Assembly: GCA_030272585.1 (NCBI GenBank)
Contig: BSYQ01000003.1
Coordinates: 2,604,001 to 2,668,000, forward strand
From: Bryopsis sp. KO-2023
Taxonomy: Eukaryota; Chlorophyta; Ulvophyceae; Bryopsidales; Bryopsidaceae
Direction of reading: 5' to 3'
Length of the DNA stretch: 64,000 nucleotides
In this document: positions 45,751-54,466 of the stretch, in pieces
How positions within the stretch are numbered: the stretch's first letter is position 1
Layout: every line of letters starts with the position of its first letter
Notes under the pieces: model-generated
What the model saw: only the letters and a program-made list of their open reading frames with translations
What the model was told of the DNA's origin: nothing
The model's database searches: none
Made by a program: the position numbers and the translations under genes

Positions 45751-47325
45751 GTGGCCACAGGGCTGCACAGGTTTACCACTAGAGGGGTGACACCTCCAGA
45801 ATCCATCCTGGTGTCACAAGAGGAGAAAGGAAAAACCTTTGCTGACTTAAATATAGGGGATAGTTTGACAAGAGATGAAAGGAGGGCAGTGGAAAAGCTT
45901 TGCAAGTCTAGGAGGGAGGCCTGGTCTCTAAGTGAATACGAGATAGGCTCCTTTAGAAATCATAGTTACAAGATCGAAACTGGTACAGCTAGGCCTGTGG
46001 CAAAGAGGCAATATAGGGTTAGTGAATTCCAGAAGGGAGAGATAGAGAGGCAACTAGAAGGGTTATTAAAAGTAGGGGTAGTTAGACCCAGCCCAGGGTC
46101 ACCTTGGTCTTCACCCACTCTCCTGGTCCCTAAGAAGGCACCAGGAAAATGGAGGTGGTGTGTAGACTTTAGAGATTTGAATGATTTGGTGGAGGCAGAT
46201 CAGTACCCTCTGCCATTGATAGATGAATTACTAGATGGGCTGGGAGGTAGGAAGTTTTATTCTAGTTTGGACCTTAGGTCAGGGTATTGGCAGTTGCCCT
46301 TAGCTGAGGAGGATAAGGGGAAAACAGCTTTTAGGACCTCCTCAGGGTTATATGAATGGGTTAGGTGTCCTCAGGGACTCAAGACTATGCCAGAGGCCTT
46401 CCAGAGAGTTATGGACTCTTTGTTTGGCCACCTGGAAGGAGTCCAGGTCTACCTGGATGACATAGTCATCTTTAGCCACACCTTCCGAGAGCATTTGGAA
46501 ACTCTGAAGAAGGTGTTAGATATTCTGGAGAGGGAGGGGGCTAAGCTGTCCATAGAGAAGTGCTTTCTATTCCAGGAGGAGATAGAATACTTAGGGCACC
46601 ACATCACTAAGGCTGGATTTAGCCCTCAGGAGGACAAAATGGCCTCCATAGCAAAGCTGAAGACTCCTACTACAGTCACCCAAGTCAGGTCTTTCTTGGG
46701 GCTTACTGGATACTACAGGAGGCATGCCCCAGACTATGCAAGAAGAGCAGGAGCTCTCACAGAGCTCACTAAGGAAGGAGTCCCTTTTCTCTGGACCTGG
46801 AGATGTGAATATTCATGGAGACTGCTGAAGAAGATGCTGACTACAGCCCCAGTGGTGACAACTCTCAGGAGGGAAGGGGAGGTGTTCGTGTGCACCGATT
46901 GGAGTCAGTATGCTATAGCTGGAATACTGGGCCAGGTTCAGGAAGGACAGGAGAAGGTAATAGCTTATTTCTCCAAAAAGAATAGTCAATCAGAAGCTAG
47001 GTATGCCCCTAGCCAGGGGGAGGCCATGGCTGTGATTAAAACTATCAGGAAATTTAGTTATTATCTGACAGGGAGGGAGTTTACTGTCTTTACTGACTGT
47101 GGAGCCTTGTTTTGGCTAATGGGTTCTAGACACCTGAGCAATATGATGGCCAGATGGGTCATAGAGTTACAGGGGTATAAAATTAAGGTGGTCCATAGAC
47201 CTGGGAAGTTTCATGTCAATGCAGATGCATTGTCTAGACTAGTTATGAATAGAGAAAAGAAAAAGGAGGCACAGGGTCTGCCTACAGTGTCAGATCATCT
47301 GCCTTTGGGGAGGAAGCTGAGTTAG
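45751..47325 (+). CDS. pol: Reverse transcriptase-RNase H
   Basis: Open frame of 524 codons counted from a GTG at 45751; the frame is open further upstream to overlap the end of gag-pro. RT blocks in order: WRWCVDFRDLND, YPLPLIDELLDGLGG, SSLDLRSGYWQ, CPQGLKTMPEAFQ, the catalytic VYLDDIVIFS (about residue 234 from 45751), and YLGHHIT. The Ty3-type connection FLGLTGYYRRH leads into RNase H with acidic residues in CTDWSQYA, QGEAMAVI, FTDCGALFWL and NADALSR. No integrase follows in this frame; it ends TAG at 47323. The true start is not visible. Confidence 0.93.
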   Translation: MATGLHRFTTRGVTPPESILVSQEEKGKTFADLNIGDSLTRDERRAVEKLCKSRREAWSLSEYEIGSFRNHSYKIETGTARPVAKRQYRVSEFQKGEIERQLEGLLKVGVVRPSPGSPWSSPTLLVPKKAPGKWRWCVDFRDLNDLVEADQYPLPLIDELLDGLGGRKFYSSLDLRSGYWQLPLAEEDKGKTAFRTSSGLYEWVRCPQGLKTMPEAFQRVMDSLFGHLEGVQVYLDDIVIFSHTFREHLETLKKVLDILEREGAKLSIEKCFLFQEEIEYLGHHITKAGFSPQEDKMASIAKLKTPTTVTQVRSFLGLTGYYRRHAPDYARRAGALTELTKEGVPFLWTWRCEYSWRLLKKMLTTAPVVTTLRREGEVFVCTDWSQYAIAGILGQVQEGQEKVIAYFSKKNSQSEARYAPSQGEAMAVIKTIRKFSYYLTGREFTVFTDCGALFWLMGSRHLSNMMARWVIELQGYKIKVVHRPGKFHVNADALSRLVMNREKKKEAQGLPTVSDHLPLGRKLS

Positions 47326-47368
47326 TAGGGTCTAGGAATAAGAGAAAGACTAGTCTAGGGGAGGACTA

Positions 47369-47596
47369 GTGGATGGCAAGGTTTGGTGGAATTTCTGGGA
47401 CAGAGTCGATCAGGAGGCACAGGACGGAGGGATAGAAAAGATAAAGGTTAAATCCAAGAAATCTCCTGTAGAGGAAAGGGCCTCTGGGAGGAAACAAGTC
47501 CTGCTCAGGATTCTTAAGGGAGAAGCAGGCAGGGAAGAAGTAGATCGAGATAAGTTTCTCAAGAGAACAGAGCAGAGTTCAGTAAACGGGAATTAG
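47369..47596 (+). CDS. Small ORF between RNase H and integrase
   Basis: 75 codons, strongly Lys/Glu/Arg-rich (KIKVKSKKSPVEERASGRKQ), 43 bp after the RNase H stop and 24 bp before the next ORF. The first codon is GTG in the raw frame, so it may not be translated alone. No family recognised. Confidence 0.35.
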   Translation: MDGKVWWNFWDRVDQEAQDGGIEKIKVKSKKSPVEERASGRKQVLLRILKGEAGREEVDRDKFLKRTEQSSVNGN

Positions 47597-47620
47597 AAGT
47601 TCGAAGAGGAGAGGAAAGAA

Positions 47621-48130
47621 ATGGATGCAACCCAAGCCGCCGCCCTTGCGCACATCATCGCTGTTTTGCTGGAGCTACTGGTGGATATGGAGGAATATGA
47701 GGAGGAACTGCGACACCGTCTGCTTGTGGGAGAGTTCCGGATGAACACAAGAGCAGGCAGGGAAGCTCGGATGAATGTCTCCAAACTCGCTCAGTACACG
47801 GAGACACTGATGACTTTGCGAGGACTGCTAGACCAGTTTCGGTCAGGTGTTCCGATTGGTCCAGGCCCTCTTAGGCCCCCGAGGCAGCAGATAACAGCGA
47901 TGTTGGCCCCGCCTATCGGAAACGCTGGAGGACAGGGAGGTGGAGGGGGTCCATCTAATAACCCTGCTGGCCTGCCGCGCTTTTACCCAGTGGCACGGGT
48001 GGAGGCAAGGTTCGAGGAGAACGGTGATGGCGATATGCAGGAGGTGCCTTCGGAGGAGCCGATAGTGGTGTACTCCTCAGGGGAAGAGGAGAACACTAGA
48101 GATGTGGGGGCACCAGGCCCCAGTGGTTAA
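47621..48130 (+). CDS. Accessory ORF, 169 aa, between RNase H and integrase
   Basis: ATG to TAA, 169 residues, in purine-rich start context. Residues 1-75 are predicted helical (AHIIAVLLELLVDMEEYEEEL), then a Pro/Gly-rich hinge (PLRPPRQ, GGQGGGGG), then an acidic tail with VVYSSGEEE and final GPSG. Nothing like it is known to me in this position of a Ty3/gypsy element. The helix-hinge-acidic design is shared with the ORFs after integrase. Confidence 0.6.
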   Translation: MDATQAAALAHIIAVLLELLVDMEEYEEELRHRLLVGEFRMNTRAGREARMNVSKLAQYTETLMTLRGLLDQFRSGVPIGPGPLRPPRQQITAMLAPPIGNAGGQGGGGGPSNNPAGLPRFYPVARVEARFEENGDGDMQEVPSEEPIVVYSSGEEENTRDVGAPGPSG

Positions 48131-48910
48131 GGGATGTTTTTAGTGGCAGTTTGAGTGTGTGGATGTTAGCCTGGTATGCAGGTGGAAAAGTTGAAGTCAT
48201 GTCGGGGTTGGGAAGTGGTTCTGTAAGCAGGATTCTGCATTTTTCTTAAAGTGATATAAGTTATCTCAGGAATAGTTAAGACTCCTGGAACAAATGAGTT
48301 CCACCTCTTAACAGAACACCAGTCTGAGTTTCTTTCAATCTACACTGAAAAACAGAAAACCACTCTGCTCACAGCCGGTCAATCTCTAAGATAATTAAAG
48401 AAGGTCTGAGGATTAGAAGTAATCCCAGACAAACGTTCAGATTCTGCAGAGATCAGGTATCCTGAAAGAGGGGACTCTCAGAATGGAGGACTACAGTCTC
48501 GGGTAAGACTGTACACACTTTGATTTATTTTAAATCAATCCCTGTGAGGACCTCATACACTAAGTCTAAAATGGTGTGGTGTTTGATCCAACCTAGAAGT
48601 TAAGGTCACTTAAGAGGAAAAGTGCCCTTTCCCATAAACAGGACTGATAGTTCAAACTCTGGGATTAAACAACTGCATGTTAACTGGACTAAGAGAAGAC
48701 CTCTAAAGCTTACAGCTCTCAGCCAGCTCACAGGCCAACTGTTACAGCTGTTTCAACCTGGAGGATTTTGTATTTAAGTGGAAACCCTTATTAACTAGAG
48801 GAGAGGGCAAACTTTGCTTTATCTACCCAGGATAAGCAACTTAAAGCAAAAGGATACCGGAGCTAAGAGGCTCTAAGTACAGACGTAAGGCATTTAAGTC
48901 AAGTATACAG
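48131..48910 (+). other. Non-coding spacer before integrase
   Basis: 780 bp with stops in all forward frames. It ends GTATACAG immediately before the integrase ATG, which reads as a 3' splice site. It could be the end of an intron in a subgenomic transcript; no donor is proven. Confidence 0.5.
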
Positions 48911-50332
48911 ATGCGGAAGTATGACATCTGGAGGGACCCTTGCACCCTAAGTCTTTTGCAGAAAGACTTTGTGAAGTTTGCTGGATATTCCAGCCAAGAA
49001 AAGGCAGCGGCTAGGAAAAAGGAGGCTAGGTATATGTGGGATTCGGAAACAGAACGAATGTTTCTGCAGGACGCGGGAGGAGATAAAAGAAGGGAGGTGC
49101 CAGTGGAGACTAGGAGACAGGAGCTAATTATGGAGGCACACATAGCAGTAGGACATGTGTCTGTGAAGGGAACTCTGGAGAAGCTCAGGGAGCACTACTT
49201 TTGGTATGGGATGGAAAAACAGACAAAAGAAACTTTGGGGAAGTGTGAGACCTGCCAGGAGATCAGGCCAAAGTTCCTGATACAGCCTAGACTGCTCCAG
49301 ACCCCAGCTGGCCTTCCGTTTTATCAGTGGGGGATGGATACATTTTCCATTAGGATGCCTGACACACAGGCTTTAGTGCATATTTTAGTAGTGGTGGACT
49401 ATTTTACAAAATGGGCTGAGGCTGGAATAGTGGATGCAAAGAGTCCAATTTTTATAGCTCAGTTTCTCTTCCAGAACATCATCTGTAGGTTTGGGGTTCC
49501 TAGATTCTTCCTATGTGATAATGGGACAGAGTTTAAGGGTTTAGTTTTAGATTTATGCAAGCAAGAGGGGATAGAGATCAAGAACACTAGTCCGAACCAT
49601 CCCAGAACGAATGGGCTGGCGGAGAGATTAAATCAGACCCTGAAACAGGGAATAGTGGGTAGGCTAAAAGAAAAGCAGGCAGAAGAGACACCCACCACAG
49701 GTGCACTCTTATTTTCAGTCAAGGATTTACAGGGGGCTTTATTGGACAGTCTTAGAGACTATAATAGCAGGGTAAAAGAAACAACAGGGTACAGCCCTTT
49801 TGAATTAGTATACATTAGGAGGCAGGTGAATAAAAGGGATTGGGCAGCTTATCAATTAGGACAACAACTAGAGGAGTCTCAGGGAGATTTAGGGGAAGGA
49901 TCCCAACCTCAGGGAGAAGGCTCTGGATCCCAGACTTTAGCTGAGAAAAGGGAAGAGGCACTTTTATTAGATCCTGTGATCCAGGAACTGCCAGTTCTGA
50001 TCTCAGATAGGGAGTTAAAAGAGCTGAGTGAATTAAGAAAAAGGATGGAAGAAAGAGCTAAGGAATCAATAGGAACAGCTCAGTATAGGCAGCAGAGGAA
50101 CTATGGTGAAAAACTTAAAGAAAAAGAAAGAATAGAAGCTCTTAAAATAGGGGATTCGGTTTTAGTTAGAATTAAGACTTCTAAAAAGCTAGTGGTTAAA
50201 GCTCAGGCAGGATTTCGAATAGAGGAAATAGATAGAACGGGAGTTAGAGTTAAGGTCTCTAGGGGTACTCGACAGAGCCAGTGGGTGGCTCTAGAGGATG
50301 TCGCTGTACCCGGAGGAGAGCCTAGTACTTAG
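48911..50332 (+). CDS. int: Integrase as a separate ORF
   Basis: 473 residues, ATG to TAG. Zinc-binding HHCC region: EAHIAVGH ... CETC. Catalytic core acidic residues: Asp in GMDTFS (about residue 143), Asp in CDNGTEF (203) and Glu in GLAERLN (238), the DD(34/35)E pattern. After the core come ETTGYSPFELVY and a C-terminal beta-rich module (GDSVLVRIK, QSQWVALEDVAV). No chromodomain is visible. The N-terminal 50 residues (MRKYDIWRDPCTL) precede the zinc region. In most Ty3/gypsy elements integrase is continuous with RT; here it has its own start codon 1.6 kb downstream. Confidence 0.92.
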   Translation: MRKYDIWRDPCTLSLLQKDFVKFAGYSSQEKAAARKKEARYMWDSETERMFLQDAGGDKRREVPVETRRQELIMEAHIAVGHVSVKGTLEKLREHYFWYGMEKQTKETLGKCETCQEIRPKFLIQPRLLQTPAGLPFYQWGMDTFSIRMPDTQALVHILVVVDYFTKWAEAGIVDAKSPIFIAQFLFQNIICRFGVPRFFLCDNGTEFKGLVLDLCKQEGIEIKNTSPNHPRTNGLAERLNQTLKQGIVGRLKEKQAEETPTTGALLFSVKDLQGALLDSLRDYNSRVKETTGYSPFELVYIRRQVNKRDWAAYQLGQQLEESQGDLGEGSQPQGEGSGSQTLAEKREEALLLDPVIQELPVLISDRELKELSELRKRMEERAKESIGTAQYRQQRNYGEKLKEKERIEALKIGDSVLVRIKTSKKLVVKAQAGFRIEEIDRTGVRVKVSRGTRQSQWVALEDVAVPGGEPST

Positions 50333-50514
50333 GAGAGTACTTTAGGAGAGTTTTACGGAGAAGCTTGGACCAAACCACTAACGAGATATCCAAGAATAGA
50401 GAACAGTAGCGAAGGAGACGGGTTTTAAGGAGTGTCTTCGGGAGGTCAGGGATAAAGTTCTAAAAAGATATTTCGTTAACGACGAAGACTTCGAAGGAAA
50501 GAACGGCAGGAACA

Positions 50515-50964
50515 ATGTCCGAACAGCAGCTGAACGAGTGCATGGTGGCTGAAGTGCTCCGCCTTCGGACGGAGTTAGAAAAACAAAGAGTGGAGGTTAC
50601 TAGACGGCTCAAGCGGGCCTTCACAAACGAAACCACCGCTGGGAGGACGGCGAGAGAGTTACTCAGACGCCAGAAAATCGCTCTACTGAGTAACTTAGAG
50701 AGTTTGGGGAGGATAGAAGACTTTCAAAGTCGACTGCGGAAAACCCAAGGGGAAGAGGAAATTCCGGAGGAGAGACTGCAGGAGGTGGTTCGCGAGAGGT
50801 CTAGGACTTCTGGGTGGCGACGACAGGATTCGAACCAAAAACGGCGGCTGGAAGTCGTGGGTGACATGCACGAGCAGGAGATTAAGCGAGCGAGAGGAGA
50901 GGAGAGCGAGAGCGATGGGTTCGAAGTAACTGATAGCGAGAGTGAGGGAGAGAAGGGAGGTTGA
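50515..50964 (+). CDS. Accessory ORF, 149 aa, coiled-coil with acidic tail
   Basis: ATG in the context CAGGAACAATG, the same ten bases that precede gag. Residues 1-100 are charged and heptad-like (EVLRLRTELEKQRVEVTRRL), predicted coiled coil. They are followed by a basic IKRARGE and an acidic Ser/Glu/Asp tail (ESESDGFEVTDSESEGE). No family recognised. Position after integrase is where env-like or other accessory genes sit, but there is no signal peptide or membrane segment. Confidence 0.6.
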   Translation: MSEQQLNECMVAEVLRLRTELEKQRVEVTRRLKRAFTNETTAGRTARELLRRQKIALLSNLESLGRIEDFQSRLRKTQGEEEIPEERLQEVVRERSRTSGWRRQDSNQKRRLEVVGDMHEQEIKRARGEESESDGFEVTDSESEGEKGG

Positions 50965-51185
50965 GACATCGGCAGGAGAGCTCTGGAGGATGTAGAACTC
51001 TGGTTGAGTGAGGGAGAATATTGGGAGACCCAACACATAGATGTGGAGTCATCTTGAGAAGACATAGAGGAGTGTTTTTAAACCCCAAGCCTCGAGGCGT
51101 CGAATTCCTTCGACTGAGAAAAAGAAAACCAACGGAGCGGGAGGTTTTACTTTTTTGTTTAAAAAAAAAAAAAAGAGAAAAGAGA

Positions 51186-52511
51186 ATGGTTGAGTGGCGT
51201 CAAAGAGTGGAGGAAGCGATCGAGAGGATCGAGGCAGGGGCGGTGCAGTCCAGAGAGGGGGCTAGAGCACTGGAGGATTTATTTAGGGGAGAAGAGTCGT
51301 TGGCGGAGGAATATACTCGGAACCAGCTGAAATGGCAGGAGGAGCGACAAAAGCTCATCCAGGAAAACTCCGCCCTTCGACAGGCTGCAAGCGAGGGCGA
51401 TGCGGGTTCATCTAGTTCTGCTGCTCAGGTGATCCTCCTGCAGCGTGAACGGGATCAGCTGCTCTTACGAGTGGTTGAACTGGAGGAGTCGCTTCAGGCG
51501 GCTCAAGCTAGTATCGCCTCGGAGGACTTGGAAACGGTGAGGTTGCGACAGGAAGTCGTGGATCTCGAGGGGCAGCTGAGGCAGACGGATGCAGGAAAAC
51601 GACAGATGGAGGAACGGAGAACCGCGAGAGGATTCAGAGTCGACGACAGCGATGACGATTACAACAGCGGCGGGGATGGAGAAGAGCATGGAAGGAAAAG
51701 AGGAGAAAGGGATGACATCGATCATGGTGGAGACAAAGAAGGAGGAGAATTTGGCAGAGTGGGAATCAGTGGAGGTGCTGCTAGAGAGGAACAAGAAAGG
51801 GATGAAAGAGTGGAGGACCAGGACAGGATTGATCCCACGGGAGGACGAGAGGGAGGTAGTCAAGGTGGCAGCGGAATCAGAGAGAGGGCGGATCACAGTG
51901 ATGGAGGTGGAGGAACGGATGCAGGGATCGATCAAGCACGGATCAAAGAGGAGGAGGACAATCCCGGCGGGGACTGGGTTGAGGGGAACTGCTTTTTCTG
52001 CAGGTCGCGAAATGCAGTGAAACCCATCGGCGGGGCATGTTCTCGGCACCAAGCCTGTCACCGGATTGGTTGTCGAGACCGTGCTTGGTTGGCGGGGAGC
52101 TTGGAGCTGGACATGAATGAAGGGGGCATGGGAACCTTTCGCAGGATATACGCTCCCGAATCGTCAATCGCACCGCCGGCAAACTTCTCCGATCAGACAT
52201 GTTCTCTATGTCGATTGATCGGAGGAGCAAATCATTTCCGCTCCATCTACCCGGCGACCTCTCGACCCCGTTTGGAAATCAACCGCGCCACACATCGGGC
52301 TCGGAGTCATGTGCAAGCGGATCAGTTCCCAGGAGCATGGGTCGACAATGAGCAGCAGAGCCATCCAGTGGAGACCCTCCTGGATGAGAGATTGATCGAA
52401 ATCCATGGAGCGACCACTCCTCCACTCTCCCGAAAGAGGACTGCCCGAAAAGGAGCAACATCAGCAGCTGCAGCATCCAGCAAACGACAAAGGGGACCCA
52501 GTGGCAGCTAG
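51186..52511 (+). CDS. Accessory ORF, 441 aa, coiled-coil, acidic, Cys/His cluster
   Basis: The open frame begins at 51021, but the ATG at 51186 is preferred because the upstream part crosses a 15-base A run. Residues 1-150 are predicted coiled coil (WRQRVEEAIERIEAG, LQRERDQLLLRVVELEE). Residues about 155-265 are Gly/Glu/Asp-rich and disordered. From residue 269 comes a Cys/His cluster CFFCRSR ... CSRHQACHRIGC, plausibly zinc-binding, then a second CSLC pair. The end is basic (SRKRTARKG, SSKRQRGPSGS), nuclear-signal-like. I do not recognise it. Not an envelope protein: no signal peptide or transmembrane helix. Confidence 0.6.
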   Translation: MVEWRQRVEEAIERIEAGAVQSREGARALEDLFRGEESLAEEYTRNQLKWQEERQKLIQENSALRQAASEGDAGSSSSAAQVILLQRERDQLLLRVVELEESLQAAQASIASEDLETVRLRQEVVDLEGQLRQTDAGKRQMEERRTARGFRVDDSDDDYNSGGDGEEHGRKRGERDDIDHGGDKEGGEFGRVGISGGAAREEQERDERVEDQDRIDPTGGREGGSQGGSGIRERADHSDGGGGTDAGIDQARIKEEEDNPGGDWVEGNCFFCRSRNAVKPIGGACSRHQACHRIGCRDRAWLAGSLELDMNEGGMGTFRRIYAPESSIAPPANFSDQTCSLCRLIGGANHFRSIYPATSRPRLEINRATHRARSHVQADQFPGAWVDNEQQSHPVETLLDERLIEIHGATTPPLSRKRTARKGATSAAAASSKRQRGPSGS

Positions 52512-52727
52512 AGAGAGGGTAAATTTCTGGGAGAGTAGAAATTAAAAAAAAAAAAAAAATAATAATAATAAATAAAAATTGGATAACAGTGAAGAGGGGG
52601 ATTCCCTTTGTGAAAGGGTGTTATTCCTGGGTTATCAAAGGGGTGTAGATTTTTGCCAAAATTTTATAAGGTTTTCTTTTTCATATTATTTTCTTGAATT
52701 GAGAAAATAAGAGGGGGATTCTAAAAA

Positions 52728-52862
52728 AAAAAAAAAAGGGAGAGACAAATCTTATGGATTTTCTGGTAGACAAAAAAAAAAAAAAAGGGGAGAGACAAAT
52801 CTAGTGGATTCTCTGGTAGACAATAAGGGAGAGACAAATCCTGTGGATTTTCTGGTAGAATA
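52728..52862 (+). repeat. Tandem repeats in 3' untranslated region of the element
   Basis: Three copies of a unit reading GGGAGAGACAAATC followed by TGGATT and TCTGGTAGA, two separated by 13-15 base A runs. Two copies of a TGTTGAATACAC...TTGATGTGGGTG unit follow at about 52878-52949. Confidence 0.85.
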
Positions 52863-53054
52863 AGGGAGGACTTAGAAGTGTTGAATACACTTAATAGGGG
52901 GTTTGATGTGGGTGTTGAATACACTCAATGGAATTTTGATGTGGGTGCAAGAGGTGAAATGAATAGTATGGTTGAAAGGAAGAAAGACTGCATGAGATGC
53001 AGTGGGTTTTTGATTAGGTTTTGGGTACGCATAGAGTGATTTCTATGCGGGTGT

Positions 53055-53064
53055 AAGGGGGAGC
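53055..53064 (+). other. Polypurine tract
   Basis: AAGGGGGAGC directly upstream of the 3' LTR, the expected plus-strand primer. The bases between it and the LTR form a palindrome described in the findings. Confidence 0.6.
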
Positions 53065-53072
53065 GTCACAGC

Positions 53073-54461
53073 TGTGACGGAGCTAGAAAGAACATGGCAG
53101 ATGTACTGCCACCAGATGTAATGATTATTCCGATGATAATTCGGAAGAATGGAATTGCCAACTCACACTGATAAACAGTCGTATTTTACGCTGCTCTATG
53201 TGAGACCTGGTGGTTCGTACGTCGGGTTCAATTCCTGACGAGGTCGATGACGTAGGAAAAGTTGTATATTGATACGCTGGAAGATATCGAATAGCTGGCA
53301 CGCCAACCCATGGCTAGCGCAGAGTACTAGGAGTCTTACTGCCGGCACTGTCGTTTTATGACATCCGAGGTATGACTTCTACGAAACGTGCGGCTGGGAA
53401 CACAAGGAGCCAGCGAAAACACTATGGATTCCAGCGAAACGGATACAACTCCCTACGAAAAACGATCTCTTAGGCGATACGCACGACTGGCAGTCGGGTC
53501 GCTAGTCGACCCCTGTCGTGACGCCGAACTCGCGGCCAGCACACATGCGCTAGCGCTAGAACCGGCCGCGAGTATAAATATCCCACAGAATTCTGGTTGA
53601 GGACAGACAGAACTCGGTGAATACCTCGTTTACTTCTTACTTCGGACATCTATCTATAGGAGGACTCTCTTATCGTGACGGACTTAAGGAAAGCTTCGTG
53701 ACTTACCTTAAACGGGAATCCCGACCGGACGAGGTACTTCTGGCCAAAGATAGCATCATCCAAGGTTTTCTGAAGTACACTTTTGAAATGGGATACACCA
53801 TCCCTTCTCTTTCTGTAAAAATATTCTCTTGCTATTATTCTTGTGTCTCTGAGTGTCTTTATTCAAAATAAGATTGTTTCTGATCAAACTTTGATTCTAG
53901 AGGAAAAGGAGTGGAGTCAGAATAGTAAGAGAAGGTGCTGCCCTTCTCTTAGGAGGTTTTTTCTCCACTCAGAGGAGCCGACCTCTCCTCTGAGTGTCTC
54001 CTTTCGTTTTTGGTGTTTGCTTTTTGTGTTTCTCTCTTTCTCCAGCTCAGTTTTCAGAGTCTCCCTAGGCCATGGTCTCTTAGCGACCACCCTCTGGGGA
54101 ACTCCACTTTCTGTCTTAGTCGCAGGAGCAAGTCCCTCTTAGCGGGTGTCTCCTTTAACTTCGACTCGTCTTACTTTCAAGTGCCTGGTCTTAGGCCTTT
54201 CGTTATTAGAGGGGTTCGAGACTGTGACTCTCGGATTGCAGTGTTCGTTAGTGCGACTGGTCTTAGCCGACTTCTTAGGTGACGATAGTTTCAGTGTGTC
54301 GCAGTTTAGATACCAAGTTTTTGGATAAGACATTCAGCGTCGGCGTAGTCCGACTCCGTTGCCGTAGACAGACTCTGCGGTAGTTCAGTACAACTCTACC
54401 TTCAGTCGCGGCGCGAATGAAGAATTAGTAGTTGTGCCGAATGCGTTTTCGGAGCGTCACA
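53073..54461 (+). repeat. 3' LTR
   Basis: 1389 bp, TGTGACG to CGTCACA. It matches the 5' LTR except for one base and the terminal 11 bases (GGAGCGTCACA at 54451-54461), which the 5' copy does not carry in this form. The right target duplication follows at once. Confidence 0.92.
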
Positions 54462-54466
54462 AGTTG
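54462..54466 (+). repeat. Target site duplication, right copy (AGTTG)
   Basis: Same five bases as 42260-42264, directly after the terminal CACA. Confidence 0.9.

Larger units (their letters stand above)
42265..54461 (+). mobile_element. Complete Ty3/gypsy-type LTR retrotransposon with accessory ORFs
   Basis: The element starts TGTGACG and ends CGTCACA (7-bp terminal inverted repeat). It is flanked by the 5-bp target duplication AGTTG at 42260-42264 and 54462-54466. Order: 5' LTR, primer-binding site, gag-protease (43799-45718), RT-RNase H (from about 45718, open to 47325), two small ORFs (47369-47596 and 47621-48130), a 780-bp non-coding spacer, integrase (48911-50332), two further ORFs (50515-50964 and 51186-52511), a repeat-rich 3' region, polypurine tract and 3' LTR. 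RT before integrase is the Ty3/gypsy order. All main ORFs are open and the LTRs differ at one base, so it inserted recently and may be active. Splitting pol into separate ORFs and adding four accessory ORFs is unusual for the group. Confidence 0.93.

Noticed and set aside
50820-50845. GGATTCGAACC, tRNA T-loop-like on the minus strand
   Set aside because: It lies inside the 149-aa ORF and the flanking bases do not form a T stem or acceptor stem.
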